A stretch of DNA of 64,000 nt from Acidiluteibacter ferrifornacis (GTDB taxonomy: Bacteria; Bacteroidota; Bacteroidia; Flavobacteriales_E; Vicingaceae). The position numbers and the translations under genes are program-made. Position 1 is the stretch's first letter. Each line of letters begins with the position of its first letter. Location: assembly GCF_009909615.1 (NCBI RefSeq), contig NZ_WWNE01000005.1, positions 248,334 through 312,333 of the forward strand, given 5' to 3'. This document shows positions 46,035 to 55,167 of this stretch, piece after piece. The notes under the pieces were generated by a model that was given only the letters and a program-made list of their open reading frames with translations, ran no database searches and had not been told where the DNA came from.

Positions 46035-46828
46035 TGATTGAACTGCACAGCGCTTTTAGGTAGTTTTAAATCAAAAATTCCAAAAGAGTAAGGAGCGAGT
46101 TCGTAGCTATTGTAGGCAAAAGATACTGAGTCCTCTTCGATTAAAATATTGGAGGTCAATAAAAATTCACGGTCTGATATAAAGAATCCATAGTCTTCTA
46201 AATCCATGGTTTCGTCCATGTTGACCTGCTTTTTCAGCACTTTCAATAGTTGCTCTTTAACGGCATTGGTATCTTTCATCCAACTGTAGGGATGCAATGT
46301 CTTGCCAGTCTTCAAATCAAGGGTAAAGTATAAAATTTCAGTATCAGGATGAGCTCCACCTGCGTAAGTCATTTGTTTTTGTTGGATGCTTGCGAATACG
46401 TCAGAAATAAAAGGAGCAGTGACGTCATTTATTAGTTGGTAGCCTATTCTTTCTTTGTTCTTTTTTTGGTCAATGGTATGCTTTTTAAAAAAAGCAGCTT
46501 TTAATTGGGGGATAGTGGCATTTTTTTTAATACTTTCTTCGGGAATAAAATCAATAAACGGTTGGACAAAAAGGGCATAAATGCTATCGTTTAATGACTT
46601 CAATAGCGATTGGTTTGGTTTTTCTCCACCTAGGGCAATAGTGGGGTAACTAGCCTCCAACTGCGCACATCCTCTTTGGTTGGGGAGATTACATTCTTCT
46701 GATTGTTCATTAATCCGATGAATTGTACTTGTTAAATCTTTGCTATCAAGTGTAAATTCCTCTTGGTTTGAATGAGTACAACTATATAGAGCGAAGCTGA
46801 TTAGACTGAATAAGTAGTATTTTTTCAT
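46031..46828 (-). CDS. DUF3298/DUF4163 lipoprotein
   Basis: 265 residues from ATG 46828 (MKKYYLFSLISFALYSC lipobox). The mature protein carries the DUF4163-like first part and a C-terminal DUF3298 with TYAGGAHPDTEILYFTLDLKTGK and SYELAPYSFG. This RsiV-like fold occurs in anti-sigma factors and in lysozyme-binding proteins, but many Bacteroidota lipoproteins with it are uncharacterised. It follows the TonB receptor by 24-30 nt and is probably in its operon. Confidence 0.85.
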   Translation of the reverse strand: MKKYYLFSLISFALYSCTHSNQEEFTLDSKDLTSTIHRINEQSEECNLPNQRGCAQLEASYPTIALGGEKPNQSLLKSLNDSIYALFVQPFIDFIPEESIKKNATIPQLKAAFFKKHTIDQKKNKERIGYQLINDVTAPFISDVFASIQQKQMTYAGGAHPDTEILYFTLDLKTGKTLHPYSWMKDTNAVKEQLLKVLKKQVNMDETMDLEDYGFFISDREFLLTSNILIEEDSVSFAYNSYELAPYSFGIFDLKLPKSAVQFNH

Positions 46829-46858
46829 GACCATTAAATTTTATAGAATCAGTATCCA

Positions 46859-49291
46859 TTAAAAACCTCCTTCATCACCACCGCCATCGTAATTGGATGG
46901 TTTTTGCCGCTGTTTAGCTTGGTTAAATCGATAACTAAATGTAGCAATAAATTGTCTTGGGCGCCATTGAAATTCAGATTCTGAAGTGAAGTTCTCTGTC
47001 TCTGTATAGGATCTCCATTTTCTAGTATTTAATACGTCTTGAACACTAAAAGTGATTGTGCCCTTATTTTTTAACACATCTCTACTTACTGCTAAATTGA
47101 TTACTGTCATAGATTTAACTCTACCTTGAGCACTTTTATTTGGAGCTCTATACATTCCATTCAATTGGATGTCTGTCTGTTTGTCCAAACTATACTTCGC
47201 ACTCATTCGAGCATTCCAATTGAAAGCATATACGCCGTAATCGGTCCCACTGTAGAAACCTTTTTGATCAGATAGAAATACATTTACAGAACCATTTACT
47301 TTTAATTTAGAAGTAAGATCTTTGGAAAAATTTGTTTCAACACCATAATCATCTCTAGTAGATAGGTTTACAGGTAGAGTGAAGGTTACTCCAGTATCAT
47401 TTGCGAAACTAATTCTGTCGGTGACATCTGTAGAATGTTTATAATACGTACCGACATAGAATGAAGCTTTTTTCCAGTATTTTAGATAGCCCACTTCGAA
47501 ACTATTGGTGTATTCAGGATTTAAGTCAGGATTCCCAGTACGAATGTTTCTAGCATCTGAAAAAGTAAAAAATGGGTTCAATGATCTAAATCTAGGTCGA
47601 CTTATTCTGCGGCTATAGCTCCATTGCAATGAATTTTCATTTTTGAGTTTATAGGTAAAGGCAGCAGATGGAAAAAGGTCAGTGTAGCTTTTATTATTGA
47701 TCTGGTTGGTAGTTTTGAGTTCAGTTCTAATTTCAGAATGCTCCATTCTAAGACCGACTTGGTAAGATAGTTTTTCATATTGCTTACTAAAAATACCGTA
47801 AGCTGCATAGACATCCTCTTGATAGTTAAATATGTTGGTAAACTCATCTAAGGTGTTTAAGCTGCCATTATTGTCGATTTCTTCTACCTTATAGTCGGTG
47901 TCAATGGTTCGTAAATTGGCTTTTGCTCCGGTTTCGATTTTCATTCCATTGTTTAATGGAAGCACATAATCCGTTTGAAACAAATAATTGATTTCGTTTT
48001 CTGAATTATCTGAGAATTGGCTTAGAGGAGGCTGTTCAATGTCTACTCCTTTTGTGGCATATTCTAAAATGTCTGACTGTTCTGTTTCACCGCCATCATT
48101 GTATTTAAAATCTGCCGTTAATTCTTTCCCTTTTTTATCAAAAGTCTTTTTGTAGGAAAGCGAAAACTCTTTGTTAACATCATCTTCACGCTCTTTACTT
48201 TTACGAATACTTTCATTAATCAGGTTTCCTTCTTGGTCGTAATCCATATAGGTAATTTCACCGATATTGTCTTCATCTGATATTCGATACAGTCCGGAGA
48301 GGGTAAGGGTGTTTTTGTCATTTAAGAATATGTCTGTCCCTAACATTATGTTATGAGAAATGCCTGAGTTTTCATAGTTTCTATCCAAATCAGTGCTATA
48401 ACTAGTATCTGCTAAATAAAAGTTTTGTTCTGATTTTCCCACTCGATTAAAATTGGAATACCCAGTCCCGTAATTGATAAAGGCGTTGTACTTTTTTCGA
48501 CGCATGTTTAAGTTTAAACTAACGCCATAGTTTTCCGGATAACCTGCTCTCAATTCCACAGAGCCATTGATTCCTGATTTTTTTTCTTCCTTTAGGATAA
48601 TATTTATAATTCCAGCTTCTCCTTCAGCATCATATTTTGATGAAGGGTTGGTAATGACTTCTATTCGTTCAATCATACTTCCTTGTAACTGACGCAGGGC
48701 AGCAGTGGTACTTGTTCCTACAAGACCAGAAGGTTTCCCATTGATTAAAATTCGAACATTTTGACTACCTCTTAAACTCACATTTCCTTCAACATCAACT
48801 TCTACGGATGGCACGTTGTCTAATAAGTCAGAGGCATTGGCACCTTTCATCGTTGGGTCTGAACCTACATTAAAAACTTTTTTATCCAGCTTAAACTCCA
48901 TTTGGCTTTTTTCAGCCACTACATTTACTTCGCTAAGCGTTTTGACATCTTGATCCAACGTAATGGACCCCAAATTAACATCTCCTTTAAGCAGATTTAC
49001 ATTGCTGATGCTTTTCGGTTTGTATGAAATAAAAGAAATATCTACACGGTAGACTCCTCTTTTTAAAGGTAGTTTAATGATTCCTGATTCGTTGGTGATT
49101 CCGCCATCCACCAAGGTAGAGTCTTTCATTCTAAACACAGAAATTGTAGCATAAGGAAGTGGAGTATTCGTTGCTCCATCTATTATTTTTGCGGTCAACT
49201 CAAACTGCTGTTCCGAATTTGGTCGGTCTTGAGCAATGGTACAAAAACTCAGTAGTATAAGTGCTTGTAGAAGCAGGGATTTATAATTCAT
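46859..49291 (-). CDS. TonB-dependent outer-membrane receptor
   Basis: 810 residues. A signal peptide is followed by a carboxypeptidase-regulatory-like domain (about 30-120, GATNTPLPYATISVFRM), a plug (about 140-240, ANASDLLDNVPSVEVDVEG and NVRILINGKPSGL), and a C-terminal barrel with typical alternating strands (NPDLNPEYTNSFEVGYLKYW) of the outer_membrane_beta-barrel_3 type. It would import a large ligand or act as a SusC-related transporter, but there is no SusD gene beside it. Ligand unknown. Confidence 0.9.
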   Translation of the reverse strand: MNYKSLLLQALILLSFCTIAQDRPNSEQQFELTAKIIDGATNTPLPYATISVFRMKDSTLVDGGITNESGIIKLPLKRGVYRVDISFISYKPKSISNVNLLKGDVNLGSITLDQDVKTLSEVNVVAEKSQMEFKLDKKVFNVGSDPTMKGANASDLLDNVPSVEVDVEGNVSLRGSQNVRILINGKPSGLVGTSTTAALRQLQGSMIERIEVITNPSSKYDAEGEAGIINIILKEEKKSGINGSVELRAGYPENYGVSLNLNMRRKKYNAFINYGTGYSNFNRVGKSEQNFYLADTSYSTDLDRNYENSGISHNIMLGTDIFLNDKNTLTLSGLYRISDEDNIGEITYMDYDQEGNLINESIRKSKEREDDVNKEFSLSYKKTFDKKGKELTADFKYNDGGETEQSDILEYATKGVDIEQPPLSQFSDNSENEINYLFQTDYVLPLNNGMKIETGAKANLRTIDTDYKVEEIDNNGSLNTLDEFTNIFNYQEDVYAAYGIFSKQYEKLSYQVGLRMEHSEIRTELKTTNQINNKSYTDLFPSAAFTYKLKNENSLQWSYSRRISRPRFRSLNPFFTFSDARNIRTGNPDLNPEYTNSFEVGYLKYWKKASFYVGTYYKHSTDVTDRISFANDTGVTFTLPVNLSTRDDYGVETNFSKDLTSKLKVNGSVNVFLSDQKGFYSGTDYGVYAFNWNARMSAKYSLDKQTDIQLNGMYRAPNKSAQGRVKSMTVINLAVSRDVLKNKGTITFSVQDVLNTRKWRSYTETENFTSESEFQWRPRQFIATFSYRFNQAKQRQKPSNYDGGGDEGGF

Positions 49292-49350
49292 GCTGCGAAA
49301 TTATTGATTTAATCATTGACGCATAGACTGTCATTTGTTTAAAAAGTTTA

Positions 49351-49376
49351 AAATCGAATATCATTTAGTTCGATTT
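49351..49376. promoter_or_regulatory. Perfect 8-bp palindrome in a divergent promoter region
   Basis: AAATCGAA (49351-49358) and TTCGATTT (49369-49376) with a 10-nt spacer, midway between the divergent TonB-receptor and MprF-like genes. It could be an operator read by a dimeric regulator. The palindrome is short and AT-rich, so chance is possible. Confidence 0.35.
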
Positions 49377-49393
49377 CACTTAATTTGCAACCG

Positions 49394-50350
49394 ATGAAAG
49401 GATGGAAAGTGGTTTTTCAGTTGGTGTTGGCTATTACGCTGTTGGGATTAGCAGTATATTTTGTTCAACAGCAACAATTTGAATTGGAAAGGATTGTTGA
49501 TCTTTTAGCACATGCAGATAAAGGAATGGTCTCCATTGGGTTGATTTTTACTGCAATTCTCATTGGGTCTCACGCTGCTTTATATTTTTTCAGTTTTAGG
49601 GCAATTGAAAAAGAAGTGACCTATTGGGAACTGATAGATTTATTTCTTAAGCGAAATGTAATCAGTGTACTATTGCCAGCAGGAGGGTTTACTTCTTTAA
49701 GTTTTTTCAATAAGGGGTTAAAAAATAAGGGATTAACTGCAGAGCAAATCTATTTGGCCTCCTACCTTTATGCCACTATTGGATTAATCTCGGTAGTTAT
49801 AGTGGGGATACCATTTATTGGAATCATGTATTTTGTTGGCCATTTGGATTATACCTTATTAATCGGAATGGTCGTCCTGATTTTATTTTTGATAGTTCTA
49901 ATTCTTTTATTTTATTCCGTTTGGAAACAAAAGTGGTTGTACAACTATTTGGTCAATAAGAGTCCCAAGCTGGAACAAAGTATCAATCGGATAGTGGAGG
50001 AGAAATTCATGCTAAAACCTTTACTGTGGGCCTTATTGGCGAGCATAATGATTGAAATAATTGGAGTGATACACATGTATATTTCTTTAGAAGCTATCGG
50101 TGTGCAACCGGATATTGTAGCCTGTATTTTGGCCTATATTGCTATGATAATATTGCTCTTAGCAAGTCCATTTTTGAGAGGAATGGGAGCGATAGAAGTG
50201 TCGATGACATTTATCTTAATGAAATATGGTTATACGGCTTCAGAGGCAGCAGCGTCCACTTTACTTTTCCGTTTTTTTGAGTTCTGGGTATTACTTGTTT
50301 TGGGAATGATTGCAATTGCTATCGACCGTGTACGTTTTTTTGTTGCCTAA
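49394..50350 (+). CDS. MprF N-terminal-like (UPF0104/AglD-type) membrane protein
   Basis: 318 residues from ATG 49394 (MKGWKVVFQL; the earlier TTG is less likely). About eight membrane helices fit the lysylphosphatidylglycerol synthase transmembrane-region family, with LLPAGGFTSLSFFNKGL and SPFLRGMGAIEVSMTFIL. There is no lysyl-transferase catalytic domain, so this is the flippase-like half only. Some members move lipids or polyprenyl intermediates. Its substrate here is unknown. Confidence 0.85.
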   Translation: MKGWKVVFQLVLAITLLGLAVYFVQQQQFELERIVDLLAHADKGMVSIGLIFTAILIGSHAALYFFSFRAIEKEVTYWELIDLFLKRNVISVLLPAGGFTSLSFFNKGLKNKGLTAEQIYLASYLYATIGLISVVIVGIPFIGIMYFVGHLDYTLLIGMVVLILFLIVLILLFYSVWKQKWLYNYLVNKSPKLEQSINRIVEEKFMLKPLLWALLASIMIEIIGVIHMYISLEAIGVQPDIVACILAYIAMIILLLASPFLRGMGAIEVSMTFILMKYGYTASEAAASTLLFRFFEFWVLLVLGMIAIAIDRVRFFVA

Positions 50351-50482
50351 GATTAATCTATAATTTTTGCTAGTTCGTCTATAGAAAAATAACTCACATA
50401 GGTTATTTTGTTTGAAAGTTGTTTTGAAAAATGGAGCGCTGATAGAATAATTTTATTACTTTAGTCTCTATAACCTTGATAA

Positions 50483-51634
50483 TTGAAGCCTTTAGACCTC
50501 CATAAAGTAGATTTTGCAAAAATTCATTTACTGAATTCACCAGATGTGGACATGGAATACATCTATCGTGGCTACTTTTCAGACGAAGTCATAGATCATA
50601 TTTTGGTTCTTGTAGAACGACAGCTAGAATTTAATGGAGAGTCGCATAAAATTCGAAAGAAGGCATACAACATCATGGTAGAAGGACTTCAAAATATTAC
50701 TCGTCATCAATCAAATGCTGAAAGTGATGTAGAAAAAATAGGAATCTTTTGTTTGAAAAAGATCAATAATCGATACTACATCACTACTGGTAATCAGGTT
50801 GGTAACAAGGATGTAATTAAGTTGGTCTCTATGCTAGACAAATTAAATGGCATGAACAAAGAAGAACTTCGCAATTACTATGTAGAATTATTAAATAACG
50901 GGAGTTTTTCTGAAAAAGGCGGGGCAGGAATTGGGTTGGTCGATATGGCACGCAAATCTGAAAGTAAGTTGTATTACAATTTCAAATCAGTAGACTCCGA
51001 AAATCAGTTTTTCTATTTGAAGATTTGCTTGGATAGTCAATTAAATGATGAACCTGAGGAAGATCATCAAAAAGCAGTGAGCCTACATTTTGATGGTTTA
51101 TCCGCATTGCATGATAAATTATTAAAGGAGCGTATTGTCTTAACATTAAGAGGGGTATTTACATTAGAAAATGTAGGAGATATAATCGAGTCCGTTAAAA
51201 AGTCGAGGGTAAGTACTTCTGATACTCGTAGTCAAACCATACTTTCTTTAATGTATGAAATGCTAATGAATATCATTCATTATGCTGCAGTAATTGAAAA
51301 AGTAGGGGGAGGACCTGGTGTTTTTATGATGAGTGAAAACCACGACAAAAGTGAATTGCTTTTTACCTCGGCTAACCTAATAAAAAACTGTGAGGAGAAA
51401 ACCTTACGCAATGAGTTGATAACCATTAATTCTCTAAATGATAGCGAACTAGATTTTTATTTTTTAAAAAATAATACTGATGCGACTGGAATGGTGAAAA
51501 CGGGTCAAGGGCTTATAAATTTTAGGAAAAGAACGAAAAGCAATCTGAATCACTATTTTGAGCGATTAGACGACAATTACACACTATTTACCTTACAGAT
51601 CAACCTTAAAACTCCTTGTGAACCATACTCCTAA
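50483..51634 (+). CDS. Tandem SiaB-like GHKL kinase-fold protein (DUF6272)
   Basis: 383 residues with two related halves. Half 1 has VEGLQNITRHQ (N-box like) and GGAGIGLVDMARKS (G-box), half 2 has LMYEMLMNIIHYA and TGQGLINFRKRT. This is the SiaB/DUF6272 pattern of GHKL-fold (histidine-kinase-like) proteins, which in Pseudomonas phosphorylate the SiaC protein. Two fused copies in one protein are noteworthy. A SiaC/DUF1987 partner is not seen in the window. The start is uncertain: TTG 50483 or a later ATG (50552). The MORN protein follows on the same strand after 119 nt. Confidence 0.8.
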   Translation: MKPLDLHKVDFAKIHLLNSPDVDMEYIYRGYFSDEVIDHILVLVERQLEFNGESHKIRKKAYNIMVEGLQNITRHQSNAESDVEKIGIFCLKKINNRYYITTGNQVGNKDVIKLVSMLDKLNGMNKEELRNYYVELLNNGSFSEKGGAGIGLVDMARKSESKLYYNFKSVDSENQFFYLKICLDSQLNDEPEEDHQKAVSLHFDGLSALHDKLLKERIVLTLRGVFTLENVGDIIESVKKSRVSTSDTRSQTILSLMYEMLMNIIHYAAVIEKVGGGPGVFMMSENHDKSELLFTSANLIKNCEEKTLRNELITINSLNDSELDFYFLKNNTDATGMVKTGQGLINFRKRTKSNLNHYFERLDDNYTLFTLQINLKTPCEPYS

Positions 51635-51753
51635 AGTTTTATTTTTTAGTTTTAACTTAGTTCTTCCTAACAATTATCCTTCTTTATAAATTCATTTTGT
51701 ATTTTTATAGAGTCTCTATATCACGGAGGTAACTTTCTAACTAACTACAAAAA

Positions 51754-54700
51754 ATGAATCTAAAAAACCTCTGCATCGTTTCCCTATTTCTGATTCCGGG
51801 TTTCAATTTTGCACAAGAAAAACTAAAATACACCCCCAGTGGCTCAGCCATACAAGTTGGTGTACTCTATCACAATATTGGCAGTTTTGGTGCTGCTATT
51901 GAACAGTATAAAACAGTATCTGAAGGTGATACGAATTATTTAATGGCGCAGTACGAACTATCTTTGAGCTATAATAGCGATGGTAAGTATACAGAGTCAT
52001 TAGATGTTATTGCTTCAGCTATGGATTTAGGGAAAACACCCTATGATCAACGCTTTATCAATAATAAAGGAGTTGCTCTTAGAGAAATGGGGCAATTGTC
52101 AGAGGCAGTAAATGTTTATACAGAAGGGCTTAAGCGATTTCCATATAGCACCATGCTCTTTTATGGAAGAGGATTAGTGTATGAAAAACAAAAGGCTTAT
52201 CAAGCTGCATTTGATGATTACAAACAAGCGGTTAAAATCAGTCCGTTTTATGCATTTGCACATTACAAAATGGGAACCTTATTGGAAAAAGCCGAACGGC
52301 CAATTGAAGGGTTGTTGTGTTTAACTCAAGCGGCAACTATCAATTCCTATACTCAGTTGAGTCAGTTATCCTTGGATTTAGCTGAAAATATTGCAATAGG
52401 TAAAAAGCCGGAGACTACCATTTCGTTGGAGACAGGAGCGCCTGAAGAAACCATACAGCTATTAGAAGCAAAACTAAAAGAAGAATTGTCTAGCGATAAA
52501 AAGAAATTAATCAATGAAAAGATTGACAATAAATTATTACAGAAAATCACCCAATTGCTTTCATCTGTCAAAGTAGACAAGGAGAATAAGAATTTCTGGT
52601 ATACCTATTATTTCAACTTTTTTGGCCGGATTATACCTGAAGGACATTTTGAAGCCTATTCCAACTACGTAATGGCCAATTACAGCGATCCTAAAATTAG
52701 CAATAAAGCAAATAAAGAGAATACAGAGTCCTTTAAAACTTGGGGTAAAAAAGAGTTGGATTTACTGTTGATTCAAGAAATGGAGTGGAATGGAAAAAAG
52801 CAAGCAGTTAGACATTGGTTGAACAATGAAAATGGGTTGTCTGCCATAGGTAATATTAATGATAAACAAGATAAAAGAATTGGTTATTGGGAGTTTTACT
52901 TCAATAATGGTCAGTTGAATGCTTATGGTTTGTATAATCAAAATGGAGAACGAGAAGGAGTCTGGGTTTGGAAAGATAATTTGGGCAATAAAATTGAAGA
53001 AGGAAACTATATTGATGGAAAGGCAGATGGTGAATATCTATTGTTTCACTCCAATGGAAATTTGAAACGAAAAATGAATTATCACCTAGATACTCTGGAC
53101 GGAGTTTATCAGGCTTACAGCCAATTTGGTACTTTAGTAGAAACAACTCATTTTAAGAAGGGAAAGAAAGAAGGTTTGACAAAACTCTATTTTGAGCACG
53201 GCCCTTTGCAATATGAAATTCCATACACGGATGATGAAATCAATGGGACTGTGAAAAAGTATTACATCTCTGGGGAAATCGATGAAACCATTGAAATGAA
53301 AGACGACCAAAGGAATGGAATCTTTCAATCTTTTTATTTGGACAGTACCTTGCATTCAGAAGGGGTGTATAAAGATGATCTTGAGAATGGAAAGTTTGTG
53401 TATTTCTTTAAAAACGGTCAAAAATCTGCAGAGCGAACCTACAAAGAAGGAAATCAAGTGGGAGTTTATCGGAACTATTACTCCGACGGTAAAATTGAAG
53501 AAGAAGGGACTTTAGATGAAAACGGTAAATTGAACGCTATTCTGACGAAATATGATAGGAATGGCAATAAACGATCTGAAAATGAATATAAAAACGGAGA
53601 TTTTATTGGTTACGTCAACTATCATAATAATGGAGAGGTAAAGTCAAAAGCCAGATCTAAAAAAGGAACTCTAAAAACAGTTAGCTACCATTTTAATGAA
53701 ACAAAAGCCTCTGAAGGAAATTTTAAATCTGGGAAAAGAGTAGGGAAATGGAAGTTCTATTACCCCAATGGTGAACTAGCTTCCGAAGAAGAATTTAAGA
53801 ATGATTTAATAGTAGAAGAGGATATCAACTATTATAAAAATGGAGAAGTTGAAAATAGAGGAAAATATAAAGAAGGTTTAAGAGAGGGCTACTTTTCTAC
53901 TTACTACATCGATGGGCAGCTGAAGGAACAAGGATTTTATCAGAATGATGTTATCGGCGGACCCAATGAGATGTACTATCCGAATGGCACTTTAAGTAGA
54001 AAAAGTTACTACAGCGGAGGACAGCTCAATGGATGTGATGTTTTCTACAACGAAAAAGGGAAGATTTCGGATAAATACTGTTATGACAATGGTGTATTAG
54101 AAGAGTATTTTAGCTATGATACGACTTCTAATATTTTGGATTACATTGTTTTGAAAAATGGAACTGCTGATTTTAAGTTGCGGCATTTGAACGGAAATCT
54201 AAGTGCTAAAGTAGCGTATCAGCACGGTGAGCTTCATGGAGATTTTGAATGGTATGATGGTCTCGATCATTTGGAAACTAAGGGCCATTATCAATATGGT
54301 AATAAAGTAGGAGAGTGGCAATATTTTTACGAAAGTGGCAACTTAATGTCAGGAGGTAAGTATGTTCTAAACGAGAGGGATGGAGAATGGAAATGGTTTT
54401 TCGAAAATGGCAATTTAGAAACAGTCGGTAAATTTCAGTCAGGAGTGAAGGTTGGCGCATGGGTGGATTATCATAAGAATTGTGAAAAAAATTACGAAGA
54501 GCACTATTTGGAGGGCAAACTTCACGGTTCTACTTTTTTATACGACAATGCTGGAGAACTACAACTTCAATTGAACTACTATGAAGGGACGTTAATTTCA
54601 TACAGTTACCTAGACTCAGAAGGACAATTGCTCCCCGCTATTCCTTTGAAAAATGAATCTGGCAAAATATTGGCTTTCTTTAAGAATGGGAAAAAATCCT

Positions 54701-55038
54701 TTGAATATGAATTGAAAAATGGATTAAGAGAAGGAGAAATGACTTCTTATCACTCCAATGGAAATAAAGAAAAAACCATTCATTTTAAAAGCGACTTAGT
54801 TGATGGTAAAGGCCTTTATTACGATATAGATGGAAACCTTATCAAAGAGGTGCTCTACGAAATGGGCAATAAAAATGGGCGAGTAACTACTTATTATTCA
54901 ACTGGAGAAAAGAAGAAAGAGCAGCAGTATTTGCTAGATGAGTTGTATGGAACTTCCACTTGGTATAAAAAGTCCGGTGAAAAAGAAAAAGAGCGTGTTT
55001 ACTATGATAATCGAATTTTGACAGAGACCGTTTATTGA
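51754..55038 (+). CDS. Secreted TPR/MORN-repeat protein (30 MORN-like repeats)
   Basis: 1094 residues. Signal peptide ending PGFNFAQ, then TPR units (about 25-200, with YEKQKAYQAAFDDYKQAVKISP), a linker, and from about residue 375 to the end some 30 tandem MORN_2/YwqK-like repeats of 22-24 residues, pattern G.W..YY.NG.L...G.Y..G. Examples are KVGEWQYFYESGNLMSGGKY and RDGEWKWFFENGNLETVGKF. Repeats 10-12, 18 and 25 are degenerate. YwqK-type proteins are annotated as antitoxins, but these long secreted forms are more likely envelope or surface proteins. Not recognised beyond the repeats. Confidence 0.85.
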   Translation: MNLKNLCIVSLFLIPGFNFAQEKLKYTPSGSAIQVGVLYHNIGSFGAAIEQYKTVSEGDTNYLMAQYELSLSYNSDGKYTESLDVIASAMDLGKTPYDQRFINNKGVALREMGQLSEAVNVYTEGLKRFPYSTMLFYGRGLVYEKQKAYQAAFDDYKQAVKISPFYAFAHYKMGTLLEKAERPIEGLLCLTQAATINSYTQLSQLSLDLAENIAIGKKPETTISLETGAPEETIQLLEAKLKEELSSDKKKLINEKIDNKLLQKITQLLSSVKVDKENKNFWYTYYFNFFGRIIPEGHFEAYSNYVMANYSDPKISNKANKENTESFKTWGKKELDLLLIQEMEWNGKKQAVRHWLNNENGLSAIGNINDKQDKRIGYWEFYFNNGQLNAYGLYNQNGEREGVWVWKDNLGNKIEEGNYIDGKADGEYLLFHSNGNLKRKMNYHLDTLDGVYQAYSQFGTLVETTHFKKGKKEGLTKLYFEHGPLQYEIPYTDDEINGTVKKYYISGEIDETIEMKDDQRNGIFQSFYLDSTLHSEGVYKDDLENGKFVYFFKNGQKSAERTYKEGNQVGVYRNYYSDGKIEEEGTLDENGKLNAILTKYDRNGNKRSENEYKNGDFIGYVNYHNNGEVKSKARSKKGTLKTVSYHFNETKASEGNFKSGKRVGKWKFYYPNGELASEEEFKNDLIVEEDINYYKNGEVENRGKYKEGLREGYFSTYYIDGQLKEQGFYQNDVIGGPNEMYYPNGTLSRKSYYSGGQLNGCDVFYNEKGKISDKYCYDNGVLEEYFSYDTTSNILDYIVLKNGTADFKLRHLNGNLSAKVAYQHGELHGDFEWYDGLDHLETKGHYQYGNKVGEWQYFYESGNLMSGGKYVLNERDGEWKWFFENGNLETVGKFQSGVKVGAWVDYHKNCEKNYEEHYLEGKLHGSTFLYDNAGELQLQLNYYEGTLISYSYLDSEGQLLPAIPLKNESGKILAFFKNGKKSFEYELKNGLREGEMTSYHSNGNKEKTIHFKSDLVDGKGLYYDIDGNLIKEVLYEMGNKNGRVTTYYSTGEKKKEQQYLLDELYGTSTWYKKSGEKEKERVYYDNRILTETVY
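52877..55030 (+). repeat. 30 coding MORN-like repeats, about 70 bp unit
   Basis: Protein-level tandem repeats of 22-24 residues in the C-terminal two-thirds of the secreted protein. The units are diverged at DNA level, so the array is not a recent slippage product. Confidence 0.8.
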
Positions 55039-55167
55039 TATTTTCACCATCTAACCATTCATACCAACCATAGCATCCTTTTAAAGATTTATTTGACCAT
55101 TACTGTATAGAGTTGCTCAAAGCACAATGAATTCATTAAATTCGCTTGAAATTCTAAAAGAGAAATA

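Noticed and set aside
51754-55038. Calling the MORN-repeat protein a YwqK-type antitoxin
   Set aside because: The protein is secreted, over 1000 residues long and has no adjacent toxin-like gene.
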